This document shows, in pieces, positions 40,997 to 48,265 of a stretch of DNA of 64,000 bases. The notes under the pieces were generated by a model. That model was not told where the DNA came from and searched no databases. It saw only the letters and a program-made list of their open reading frames with translations. Numbering within the stretch: the stretch's first letter is position 1; every line of letters begins with the position of its first letter. Origin of the DNA: Bradyrhizobium sp. JYMT SZCCT0180 (GTDB lineage: Bacteria; Pseudomonadota; Alphaproteobacteria; Rhizobiales; Xanthobacteraceae); the NCBI RefSeq assembly GCF_018130165.1, contig NZ_JAFCLZ010000019.1, positions 124,001 through 188,000 on the forward strand. The letters run 5' to 3'. The position numbers and the translations under genes are program-made.

Positions 40997-41031
40997 ATTC
41001 TTGTTGACAATGGCCTAAGTGTATCCATAAT
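40997..41031 (+). promoter_or_regulatory. Sigma-70-type promoter with overlapping operator for the 41056 operon
   Basis: TTGACA (41004-41009) and CATAAT (41026-41031) are separated by 16 bases, giving a start of transcription near 41038, about 18 bases before the ATG at 41056. The -35 box lies inside ATTCTTGTTGACAAT (40997-41011), an imperfect palindrome with TTGT/ACAA arms, next to the palindrome TGTACA (40991-40996). A GntR repressor bound here would block the -35 box. Confidence 0.55.
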
Positions 41032-41055
41032 TGATGGAACTGAGGTGGTGCTGAT

Positions 41056-41766
41056 ATGAACGCTGGTGTCAGGAAATATGTCTATGAACCGGAGGTGACG
41101 TCTGTCGCGATTGCGGGGCAGTCGATGCGATTTCCGGTTCGCCGCATCTATTGCGTTGGACGAAATTACGTCGATCACATCCGCGAAATGAAGGAGGGCG
41201 ACGAGCGCGATCCGCCCTTCTTCTTTCAAAAGCCAGCCGACGCCATCGTCGAGCACGGCGCAGAGGTGCCTTATCCTCCGCACACTTCGGACTTCCAGTA
41301 CGAAGTTGAGCTTGTCATTGCGGTGGGACGCGGTGGACGCAGCATCGGCATCGCAAGTGCGCTGGATCACGTGTTCGGTTACGCCGTCGGCATCGATCTG
41401 ACGAGGCGGGACCGCCAACGCGACGCGCGAGCCGCAGGTTTGCCGTGGGAGGTCGGAAAATCATTCGATGCTTCGGCGCCGTGCGGCCCCATTTGTCGGG
41501 CCGCCGATATCGGACATCTGTCTGCCGGCAAGGTCACGCTCAGCGTAAACGGCGATACACGGCAAACCGGCGACATCGCCCAGATGATCTGGAACTGTTC
41601 GGAGATCGTCGCCAATCTCTCCCTTCAATATGCGTTGGCTGCGGGAGATCTCATCTTCACCGGCACTCCAGCCGGCGTGGGTCCCGTTGGGCCCGGTGAC
41701 AGGCTGGTCGCGGAGATCGCTTCGATAGGAAAGCTGGCGCTGACTATCGGTTCAAGGGAGGCTTGA
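41056..41766 (+). CDS. FAH-family protein, fumarylpyruvate-hydrolase-like
   Basis: A 236-residue short FAH-superfamily enzyme. FPVRRIYCVGRNYVDHIREMKEGDERDPPFFFQKPADAI is the hallmark of fumarylpyruvate hydrolases of gentisate pathways (NagK-like). The metal-binding acids are in DFQYEVELVIAVG, and the C-terminus has IFTGTPAGVGPVGPGD. It likely hydrolyses a 2,4-dioxo acid. No gentisate dioxygenase or maleylpyruvate isomerase is present in the window, so the natural substrate may differ. It is the first gene of the cluster, and its stop overlaps a possible TTG start of the next gene. Confidence 0.9.
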   Translation: MNAGVRKYVYEPEVTSVAIAGQSMRFPVRRIYCVGRNYVDHIREMKEGDERDPPFFFQKPADAIVEHGAEVPYPPHTSDFQYEVELVIAVGRGGRSIGIASALDHVFGYAVGIDLTRRDRQRDARAAGLPWEVGKSFDASAPCGPICRAADIGHLSAGKVTLSVNGDTRQTGDIAQMIWNCSEIVANLSLQYALAAGDLIFTGTPAGVGPVGPGDRLVAEIASIGKLALTIGSREA

Positions 41767-41771
41767 CGTCG

Positions 41772-42644
41772 ATGCTGCCTACAGAGCGCATAAAATATTC
41801 TCCGATTTCCGCCCGTCCGCGGCTTCAACTGCCCAACGACGCGCGGCTTGCGGTATGGGTCATCGTCAACGTCGAAGAATGGGATCCGCAGCAGCCGATG
41901 CCGCGAACGGTACTGACGCCGCCGGCCGGTGGCGTTCCCAGTCCCGACATTCCCAATTGGGCCTGGCACGAGTACGGCAACCGCGTCGGGTTCTGGCGCA
42001 TGCTGCCGGTTCTCGACCAGCTCAAGATTCCGGCCGTGCTCGCGATCAACGGCTCGGCGATAAAGGCCTATGAGCCGATAGCAAAGGCCGCGCTGGACCG
42101 GCGCTGGGAGTTCATTGGTCACGGCTTCACCCAGAAGAACATGCAGAAGGTGGCCGACGAACGCGCCGATATCACCAGGACGTCGGCTGCAATCCGCGAC
42201 TATACCGGCCGTCCGCCGCGTGGATGGCTGGGGCCTGGTTTGACCGAAACCTGGGAGACGCCGGATATCCTTGCCGAAGAAGGATATGATTACGTTTGCG
42301 ATTGGGTGCTCGACGATCAGCCCGTCACGCTGAAAACGCGGGGCCGCCCCATCGTCAACATTCCTTATACGCAAGAATGCAACGATGTCGCGATGATGCT
42401 GATCCAGCATCACAAGGCTTCCGAATATCGCGATCGTGCCATCGATCAGTTCGAGCAACTCTACGCCGACGCGGAAGCTTCGGCTCGCATCATGGCGCTC
42501 GTCGTTCATCCCTACATCATGGGTGCGCCACATCGCCTGCGCTACTTCAAGGAGGCGCTGCAGCACATCGCGCAGCGTCCGCAGGTCATGTTTGCGACGG
42601 GCGAACAGATCTTTGATTGGTACGTCGCGAGCACAGCTACCTAG
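41772..42644 (+). CDS. Polysaccharide deacetylase family hydrolase, PuuE/imidase-like
   Basis: A 290-residue NodB-fold protein of the PuuE type (allantoinase or cyclic-imide hydrolase relatives), not a true polysaccharide enzyme. Typical segments are WVIVNVEEWDP, NWAWHEYGNRVGFWRM, WEFIGHGFTQKNM and GWLGPGLTETWETPDILAEEGYDYVCDWVLDDQPV. It lacks a signal peptide, so it acts in the cytoplasm. Relatives open cyclic amides (allantoin, imides). The ATG at 41772 with GGGAGG nine bases upstream is chosen over the TTG at 41763 that overlaps the previous stop. Confidence 0.88.
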   Translation: MLPTERIKYSPISARPRLQLPNDARLAVWVIVNVEEWDPQQPMPRTVLTPPAGGVPSPDIPNWAWHEYGNRVGFWRMLPVLDQLKIPAVLAINGSAIKAYEPIAKAALDRRWEFIGHGFTQKNMQKVADERADITRTSAAIRDYTGRPPRGWLGPGLTETWETPDILAEEGYDYVCDWVLDDQPVTLKTRGRPIVNIPYTQECNDVAMMLIQHHKASEYRDRAIDQFEQLYADAEASARIMALVVHPYIMGAPHRLRYFKEALQHIAQRPQVMFATGEQIFDWYVASTAT

Positions 42645-42703
42645 AGCCCAGCTTCAAGCTTTCGCGCAGGATTCCGAGCGGCAAGCAGCCTTTGAACGGA
42701 AAT

Positions 42704-42727
42704 CGTCGGGAACAACTGTTCCCGACG
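42704..42727. promoter_or_regulatory. 24-base palindrome upstream of the MFS transporter gene
   Basis: Perfect 11-base arms CGTCGGGAACA (42704-42714) and TGTTCCCGACG (42717-42727) surround AC. It lies 36 bases before the transporter start and 60 after the deacetylase stop. There is no T-run, so it is not an intrinsic terminator. It is either an operator or a strong intercistronic RNA hairpin; sequence alone does not decide. Confidence 0.5.
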
Positions 42728-42762
42728 TTGAGCCTCATCACGCCATTTCGAAAGGAAGCATT

Positions 42763-44028
42763 ATGCGGGACACGGGTTTTGCTGGAGAGGTCGACAGCCT
42801 TCCGGGTTCGACCGTTGCGAAGGCGAGCAGCCAGCACACGATGGCGCTCGTCATGTTCGGAATCTTGCTCGCCTCCTACGCCGTCAACGCGATGGATCGT
42901 CAAATATTTCCGTTGCTTGCCGCCGACGTTCGCAAGGAATACGGCTTCGCTCTCTCCCATACCGGATTGCTGTCGACCGTATTCACGCTCGGCATGGCGG
43001 TTGCGGGCGTTCCCACCGGCTACCTCCTGGCGCGCTTCTCACGCAAAGCCGTGGGACAGATAGGTATCGCAATCTTCTCGGTTGGTACGGCGCTCACTGC
43101 ATTCTCTTACGGCTTTGCCGACATGCTTGCCTACCGGGCCGTCACGGGTATCGGCGAGGCGATGCAATTGACTGCTTTGCTGGCGATCGCGACGAGCTAT
43201 TTCACGCGTTACCGCGCAGCGGCCGTCGGTTCGGTGAACTTCTGCTTCGGGATCGGCGCGATCATCGGGCCGATGCTCGGCGGTGTCTTGCTTGCGCAGT
43301 ATGGTACATGGCGTGCGCCCATGATTGCGTTCGGGTTGCTGGGGTTCGTCGCGATGGCTTTCATTGCGTTCGGTGTCAAGCCGTGGCTGACCGAGACGCG
43401 GGCCCAGATGCAGGGAGGCATCAATTCGCAGGGATCGCCCAAATTGCTGAACCGCAATACGGTGCTGCTGACCTTGATGAGCATGATCGGTGGTTTGATT
43501 ATCTACGGTTACCTCGGCATGTATCCGACCTATCTGCGAGAACAACTTGGCTACACGCCCGGCGCCACAAGTTCTGTGATGGGCATCTTTGGACTTGGGG
43601 TGTTGGCCTCCATCGCCGGCGGATGGCTCGGAGACCGGTTTTCGCCCCGGTTGGTGTTTGGCCTGACTTTCCTTGTGGCCGCGCTGCTCGGTTACCTGTT
43701 GTTTCATGCCGGCAGCGCATTTGCGATCCAGGCCGGGCTCTCGTTTACCTGGGGCCTGGTGGTCAGCGGGACCATTTATGTCAATCTTGCCGGCTATCAT
43801 GTGAAGGCGGTCGTGGGAACGCTGGGCAGTCGCGCCTCCGGTATCTTTGTCACCAGCATCTACAGTGCGGGCGCAATCGCGGGATATCTGATCGGAGCGC
43901 TCGCCGGCCTGGTTGGCTGGGCACAGGCCGGTCTCATTCAGATTACGGCAATGTCTCTTCTTGGTGCTGCCCTGGCACTGGCGCTCGATCCCAGTCGCAT
44001 GGCGCGCGGCGCGGATAACGAAAAATAG
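42763..44028 (+). CDS. MFS transporter (metabolite:H+ symporter-like)
   Basis: A 421-residue major facilitator with about 12 hydrophobic helices, the first at MALVMFGILLASYAVNAMDRQIFPLLA. The DRQIFPLLAADVRKEYGFALSHTGLLSTVFTLGMAVAGVPTGYLLARFSRK region carries the loop-2 motif (GYLLARFSRK). It belongs to the group that imports organic acids or aromatics (ACS/AAHS-like). The ATG at 42763 follows AAAGGAAG. Since the adjacent genes are hydrolases, it probably imports the compound they degrade; that is inference. An in-frame open stretch upstream overlaps the deacetylase gene and is rejected. Confidence 0.9.
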   Translation: MRDTGFAGEVDSLPGSTVAKASSQHTMALVMFGILLASYAVNAMDRQIFPLLAADVRKEYGFALSHTGLLSTVFTLGMAVAGVPTGYLLARFSRKAVGQIGIAIFSVGTALTAFSYGFADMLAYRAVTGIGEAMQLTALLAIATSYFTRYRAAAVGSVNFCFGIGAIIGPMLGGVLLAQYGTWRAPMIAFGLLGFVAMAFIAFGVKPWLTETRAQMQGGINSQGSPKLLNRNTVLLTLMSMIGGLIIYGYLGMYPTYLREQLGYTPGATSSVMGIFGLGVLASIAGGWLGDRFSPRLVFGLTFLVAALLGYLLFHAGSAFAIQAGLSFTWGLVVSGTIYVNLAGYHVKAVVGTLGSRASGIFVTSIYSAGAIAGYLIGALAGLVGWAQAGLIQITAMSLLGAALALALDPSRMARGADNEK

Positions 44029-44165
44029 CACGTTCCCTGGATTGCGGCACTGAACCGGCGGGTCCGGTGTCCTGATGTCTTTCCCGGTGCGCCGATAGCC
44101 GTCGCATGGCCGATCGACTGCCAGCGGTGTTGAGTGGATTTTCAAAGCAATGCAATGGAGAACGT

Positions 44166-45593
44166 ATGATGATTGACAGGCGCGCACTCATGATCGCTTC
44201 CGCAGCAGGCGCGGTTGCCGCTACGCAGGGGCTCCCGATACCCGCGATGGGACAAACCGGCCAGAAGTCGCCGTCGCGGTTGCTGATCAAGGGCGGGACC
44301 ATCATCACCATGGAAGGTGCTGGTGTGCTGCGGGCAAACGATGTTCTCCTCGATGGCGGATACATTGCTGCGATTGGCAGCAATCTTTCTGCAACCGATG
44401 CCACCATTATCGATGCTCGCGACATGATCGTGCTTCCGGGCTTCGTTGATGCGCATCGGCATTGCTGGCAGGGGTCGATTCGCCATGCTGCCGTAGACAC
44501 GGATCTCGGCGCTTACTTCGGCAACATACTGGCTAAACTCGCACCGCATTATCGTCCAGATGACGTCTATGCCGGCACAATGTCGAGCGACATCGAGGCT
44601 CTCAACGCAGGCATTACCACCGTCTATGACTGGGCTCATATCATGAACACGCCGGCCCATGCCGATGAGGCCGTGCGGGCGCACCGCAACAGCGGCATTC
44701 GCGTGGTGTTCGGGTACGGGTTTCCGAATACTTCGGCAGAGTGGTTCTACGAGAGCAAGAAGCCGTTGGTGCGGGACGACGTCAAGCGCGTGCGCGAGAT
44801 GTATTTCACCGCAAGCGACGGATTGGCGACGATGGCGCTGGCCTTGCGGGGTCCCGAGTTCATGTCGACACTCGATGTCACGCGCAGCGACTGGACGCTG
44901 GCCAAGGAACTCGGCCTGCCTGTATCGGTCCATGTGGGTATCGGTAACGGTGGCGTGCCGTATCAGTCGCTGCGCAAGTTGCGCGACGCCGGATTGCTGT
45001 TCGAAGGCACCAACTATGTCCATTGCGTCACGTTGAGCACCGAGGATCGCAAGCTTATTCGCGACAGCGGCGGCCATTGCATCTCCACTCCATCGGTTGA
45101 GATGATGATGGATTTCGGGATTCCAGCGATCAACGCGACGCTTGCCGCGGGGATGCGTCCGGGCCTGGGCGTTGACGTCGTCACGACGACCGGAGGAGAC
45201 ATGTTTACGCAGATGCATGCGGCGCACCAGGTCGCGCGAATGCAGGCATTCCAGGACAAGGCTTTTCCTCCAATCACCGCCCGCGACGTTCTTGGGTTCG
45301 CAACAATCGATGCCGCTCGAACCATTGGCCTCGACAGCAAGATAGGCAGCCTGAAGGCAGGCAAGCGGGCAGACCTCGTGTTGCTGCGGGCCGATAGACC
45401 CGGCCTGTCTTCGCCGGCCGACGCGATCGGGGCAGTCGTTTCAGCGGCAACCGTCGCCGATGTCGATACCGTCATCGTGGGTGGAGTCGTGAAGAAGCAC
45501 GCCGGTAGTTTGGTCGGCGCCGATCCGGTCGCCATTGCCAGAAAAGCATCGGCGTCCGGCGCCTATCTTTCCGAACGCGCGGCCAAGGGCTAG
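44166..45593 (+). CDS. Tat-exported metal-dependent amidohydrolase (deaminase/TrzN-like)
   Basis: A 475-residue amidohydrolase-1 family enzyme. MMIDRRALMIASAAGAVAATQGLPIPAMGQ is a Tat leader with IDRRALMIA. The first metal motif is in LPGFVDAHRHCWQG (DAHRH, about residue 100), metal or catalytic residues follow in VSVHVGIGNG and NYVHCVTLS, and the catalytic Asp is in GLGVDVVTTTGGD. The C-terminal domain has KIGSLKAGKRADLVLLRAD. It resembles the cytosine/chlorohydrolase and MTA/SAH-deaminase branch, whose members are normally cytoplasmic, so export is notable. The start ATG at 44166 follows GGAGAAC. Confidence 0.9.
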   Translation: MMIDRRALMIASAAGAVAATQGLPIPAMGQTGQKSPSRLLIKGGTIITMEGAGVLRANDVLLDGGYIAAIGSNLSATDATIIDARDMIVLPGFVDAHRHCWQGSIRHAAVDTDLGAYFGNILAKLAPHYRPDDVYAGTMSSDIEALNAGITTVYDWAHIMNTPAHADEAVRAHRNSGIRVVFGYGFPNTSAEWFYESKKPLVRDDVKRVREMYFTASDGLATMALALRGPEFMSTLDVTRSDWTLAKELGLPVSVHVGIGNGGVPYQSLRKLRDAGLLFEGTNYVHCVTLSTEDRKLIRDSGGHCISTPSVEMMMDFGIPAINATLAAGMRPGLGVDVVTTTGGDMFTQMHAAHQVARMQAFQDKAFPPITARDVLGFATIDAARTIGLDSKIGSLKAGKRADLVLLRADRPGLSSPADAIGAVVSAATVADVDTVIVGGVVKKHAGSLVGADPVAIARKASASGAYLSERAAKG

Positions 45594-45665
45594 CCTTGGA
45601 CACACGGCTCCTCAGGTGATATCGCAGCCCTTCCGCTCGTCAAATTCGAATGGGGGCCGTTCGAC

Positions 45666-47255
45666 ATGCTGAACACGCCGCGATCGCTTCGGGGAATGGT
45701 CACCTCGCCGCATCACCTTGCCAGCGAGGCTGGACTTAGAATCCTGCGCGAGGGTGGAAACGCAATCGAAGCCACGCTCGCGATGGCCGCGACGCTGGCC
45801 GCGGTCTATCCGCACATGACCGGCATCGGCGGGGATGGATTCTGGCTGATCGCGGCGCAAGGAGGTGATCCAGTTGCGATCGAGGGCTGTGGGAGCGTGG
45901 CGGATGCCGCGACTCCTGAATTCTACCACGCGGCCGGCTTGACCGCGATTCCGACCCGGGGCCCACTTGCCGCCAACACGGTGGCAGGTACAATTTCCGG
46001 CTGGGATGCAGCCGTCAACGAAAGCCGGCGCCTGGGCGGCCGTTTGCCGCTGTCGCGTCTGGTCGAGGATGCCGTCTGGTACGCCGAGAATGGCTTTGCC
46101 GTCACGCAAAGCCAGGCTGAACTGACCGCTGCGAAACTCGCCGAACTGCGAGATGTGCCGGGCTTTGCGGCCACCTATCTGCGCGATGGTCATCCGCCGC
46201 TTGCTGGCGAAGTCATGAAGCTGCCGGCGCTGGCGCGTACGTTGCGTCGGATCGGAGAATTCGGCGCCGCCGACTTCTACCGCGGTGAACTCGCGGCGAG
46301 CATCGCCGCTGATCTGGCTCGTTGTGGTTCTCCCGTCAGCCTCGGCGATCTCGCCGCTCATCGGTCGCGCGTTCGCGTGCCTTTGTCCGTTCGCGTGGCG
46401 AATGCCGAGCTGTATAATTTTCCGCCTCCGACTCAGGGCCTGTCTTCTCTGATGATTCTGGCGCTGTTTGATAGGCTCGGCGTCAGGGAGGCCGAAGGCT
46501 TCGAACATTTGCATGGATTGGTGGAAGCGACAAAGCAGGCTTTCCTGGTCCGCGACCGGATTATCGGAGATCCGGACGCCATGACCGAGAATGTTCTTGA
46601 TTATCTTTCCGCCTGTGCCCTCGATCGGCTGGCCTCGAAGATCGACCGGCACCGGGCGATGCCATGGCCTGGCGTCTCCGAAGGCGGCGATACGGTGTGG
46701 CTGGGTGCCATCGACGGCAATGGTCTGGCGGTAAGCTTCATCCAGAGCATCTATTTCGAGTTCGGTTCGGGCTGCGTTCTGCCCGATACGGGCATTACCT
46801 GGCAGAACCGCGGTGCGAGCTTCTCCCTGACAGGTGCCGGTCCACGCTCGCTATCGGCGCGAAGGAAGCCCTTTCACACGCTGAATCCGGCCTATGCCAG
46901 GTTCGACGACGGACGGACGATGGTCTACGGGACCATGGGCGGGGAGGGGCAGCCGCAAACACAGGCGGCGATCTTCACGCGATACGCCATGTTTGGACAA
47001 TCGCTGCAGAGTGCCGTCACGGCGCCCCGCTGGTTGCTTGGGAAGACCTGGGGCGAAGCCAGCGTTACATTGAAGCTCGAGTCGCGCTTTGACGGCTCGC
47101 TCGTCAAGGCGTTGCGATCGGCAGGACACGATGTCGAATTGCTTGCGGAGTTCACCGCGACGATGGGCCATGCGGGAGCGGTGGTTCGCACGCTGAGCGG
47201 CATTTTCGAGGGAGCGAGCGATCCGCGCAGCGACGGCGCAGCAATCGGATATTGA
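45666..47255 (+). CDS. Gamma-glutamyltransferase family protein (no signal peptide)
   Basis: A 529-residue Ntn-hydrolase of the GGT family. The N-terminal part has MVTSPHHLASEAGLRILREGGNAIEATLAMAATLAAVYPHMTGIGGDGFWLI. The autoprocessing nucleophile Thr is in GGDTVWLGAIDGNG at about residue 340; the usual TTH(I/F) that follows is replaced by TVW. The C-terminal GSGCVLPDTGITWQNRG matches the oxyanion region. There is no signal peptide, unlike secreted GGTs, so a cytoplasmic amide/acyl-transfer role in this catabolic cluster is likely. It begins 72 bases after the amidohydrolase. Confidence 0.88.
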   Translation: MLNTPRSLRGMVTSPHHLASEAGLRILREGGNAIEATLAMAATLAAVYPHMTGIGGDGFWLIAAQGGDPVAIEGCGSVADAATPEFYHAAGLTAIPTRGPLAANTVAGTISGWDAAVNESRRLGGRLPLSRLVEDAVWYAENGFAVTQSQAELTAAKLAELRDVPGFAATYLRDGHPPLAGEVMKLPALARTLRRIGEFGAADFYRGELAASIAADLARCGSPVSLGDLAAHRSRVRVPLSVRVANAELYNFPPPTQGLSSLMILALFDRLGVREAEGFEHLHGLVEATKQAFLVRDRIIGDPDAMTENVLDYLSACALDRLASKIDRHRAMPWPGVSEGGDTVWLGAIDGNGLAVSFIQSIYFEFGSGCVLPDTGITWQNRGASFSLTGAGPRSLSARRKPFHTLNPAYARFDDGRTMVYGTMGGEGQPQTQAAIFTRYAMFGQSLQSAVTAPRWLLGKTWGEASVTLKLESRFDGSLVKALRSAGHDVELLAEFTATMGHAGAVVRTLSGIFEGASDPRSDGAAIGY

Positions 47256-47378
47256 GGCACCGCTCTTTTGATTGCAATCGCGTCCCGCATCGCGTTGGAG
47301 AACATGTCGCAACGCGCGTGGTTGGCGTTGTCGTGGCAGGCGAGGACCAATTCCGGGAACTGATTCCGTAAACTGTCC

Positions 47379-48155
47379 CTAGAACTGCGGCGGCAGCTGC
47401 GCGGCGACCTCGCGCGCGGCGATGCCCATGTCGTTCGCCAGTGCCAGCGATTGCGCACGGTCGAGCTGGCTGCCGAGGCCGACGGCGGCGATCGTGTGCG
47501 AGATCGTGCCCTGGCTGTTCAGAACCGGCACCGCCACGATGGTGACGCCGTCGATGTAATTGCCGCGATCGATGCTGAAACCCTGGCGGCGCACCTGTTC
47601 GACTTCCTTGCGCCAAGAATCGTAGCTCGGCGCGTTGTGCCAGCGCAACAGGCGAAATCGCTTCTCGATCTCCTTCTGCGGTTGCCCGCAAAACGCGGCG
47701 ACGCATCGCCCCGTGGCGCTGATCAGCGCGGGAAACCGGCTCCCGACATCGACATGCAGGCGCACCGGCGCCTGGCTGCGGGCAAGGGCGATCACGATCA
47801 TGTTGTCGAGGTCGGGCACTTCGACGCCGATCGCCATCACGCCGTAGCGGTGTGAGAGATCATCCAGCTTCGGCCGCACCAGGTTCGGAAAGTCGCTGTT
47901 CTCGAGCACCGCGCGCGCCAGCGGCAGCATGCCGACGCCGAGCCTGTATCGTTTTGTCAGCGGATCGACTTGCAGCAAATCTTCGGCAACGAGCGCGCGC
48001 ACGATGTGCAGCGCGGTGCTGGGCACGAGGTCAAGACTCTCCGCAATCGCCTTGAGGCTTTGCGGCGAACGGCTGCGGCTGAGCAGCCGCAGAATGGCGA
48101 TGGCGCGGGTGACGGCGGGTACCGCGCGGACCCGCGGCGATTTGGGATTCGGCAT
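47379..48155 (-). CDS. IclR-family transcriptional regulator
   Basis: A 258-residue IclR-type regulator. HTH: PAVTRAIAILRLLSRSRSPQSLKAIAESLDLVPSTALHIVRALVAEDLLQ. Effector domain: GVEVPDLDNMIVIALARSQAPVRLHVDVG, ALISATGRCVAAF, and the DRAQSLALANDMG end. The ATG at 48155 (MPNPKSPRVRA) is chosen; a longer frame reaching 48218 would begin inside the operator palindrome. It is divergent from the acyl-CoA ligase operon and probably controls it. It faces the GGT-like gene tail-to-tail with 123 bases between. Confidence 0.9.
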   Translation of the reverse strand: MPNPKSPRVRAVPAVTRAIAILRLLSRSRSPQSLKAIAESLDLVPSTALHIVRALVAEDLLQVDPLTKRYRLGVGMLPLARAVLENSDFPNLVRPKLDDLSHRYGVMAIGVEVPDLDNMIVIALARSQAPVRLHVDVGSRFPALISATGRCVAAFCGQPQKEIEKRFRLLRWHNAPSYDSWRKEVEQVRRQGFSIDRGNYIDGVTIVAVPVLNSQGTISHTIAAVGLGSQLDRAQSLALANDMGIAAREVAAQLPPQF

Positions 48156-48157
48156 GA

Positions 48158-48219
48158 TTGTCTCTGTACAACAACGCTTGCGGCGCAACAACGAGATGAG
48201 TTGATTGTACATATACAAT
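48158..48219. promoter_or_regulatory. Two candidate IclR operator boxes (TTGT-N6-ACAA)
   Basis: TTGTCTCTGTACAA (48158-48171) and TTGTACATATACAA (48205-48218) have the same layout, 14 bases with TTGT and ACAA ends. The second lies inside the larger inverted repeat ATTGTA-CATA-TACAAT (48204-48219). They are 47 bases apart in the IclR/ligase divergent spacer. IclR proteins often bind two such sites cooperatively. The sequence pattern is direct; the binding protein is inferred. Confidence 0.6.
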
Positions 48220-48231
48220 TATAAACGCTAT

Positions 48232-48259
48232 TTGACAATCGGTTTGTCTTCGGTATTTT
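48232..48259 (+). promoter_or_regulatory. Candidate promoter of the acyl-CoA ligase operon
   Basis: TTGACA (48232-48237) and TATTTT (48254-48259) are spaced by 16 bases. The predicted transcription start would fall at or within a base or two of the ligase ATG at 48266, and there is no ribosome-binding site before that ATG. The transcript could therefore be leaderless. Confidence 0.45.
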
Positions 48260-48265
48260 GCCGCC

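Noticed and set aside
39498..41766. DinB-like protein plus fumarylpyruvate-hydrolase-like protein as a gentisate pathway (maleylpyruvate isomerase and hydrolase)
   Set aside because: DinB-fold maleylpyruvate isomerases depend on mycothiol and are actinobacterial. The two genes here are in different transcripts separated by a convergent GntR gene, and no gentisate dioxygenase is present.
42704..42727. Intrinsic terminator after the deacetylase gene
   Set aside because: The palindrome has a strong stem but no following T-run, and the two-base centre is too short for a normal terminator loop.
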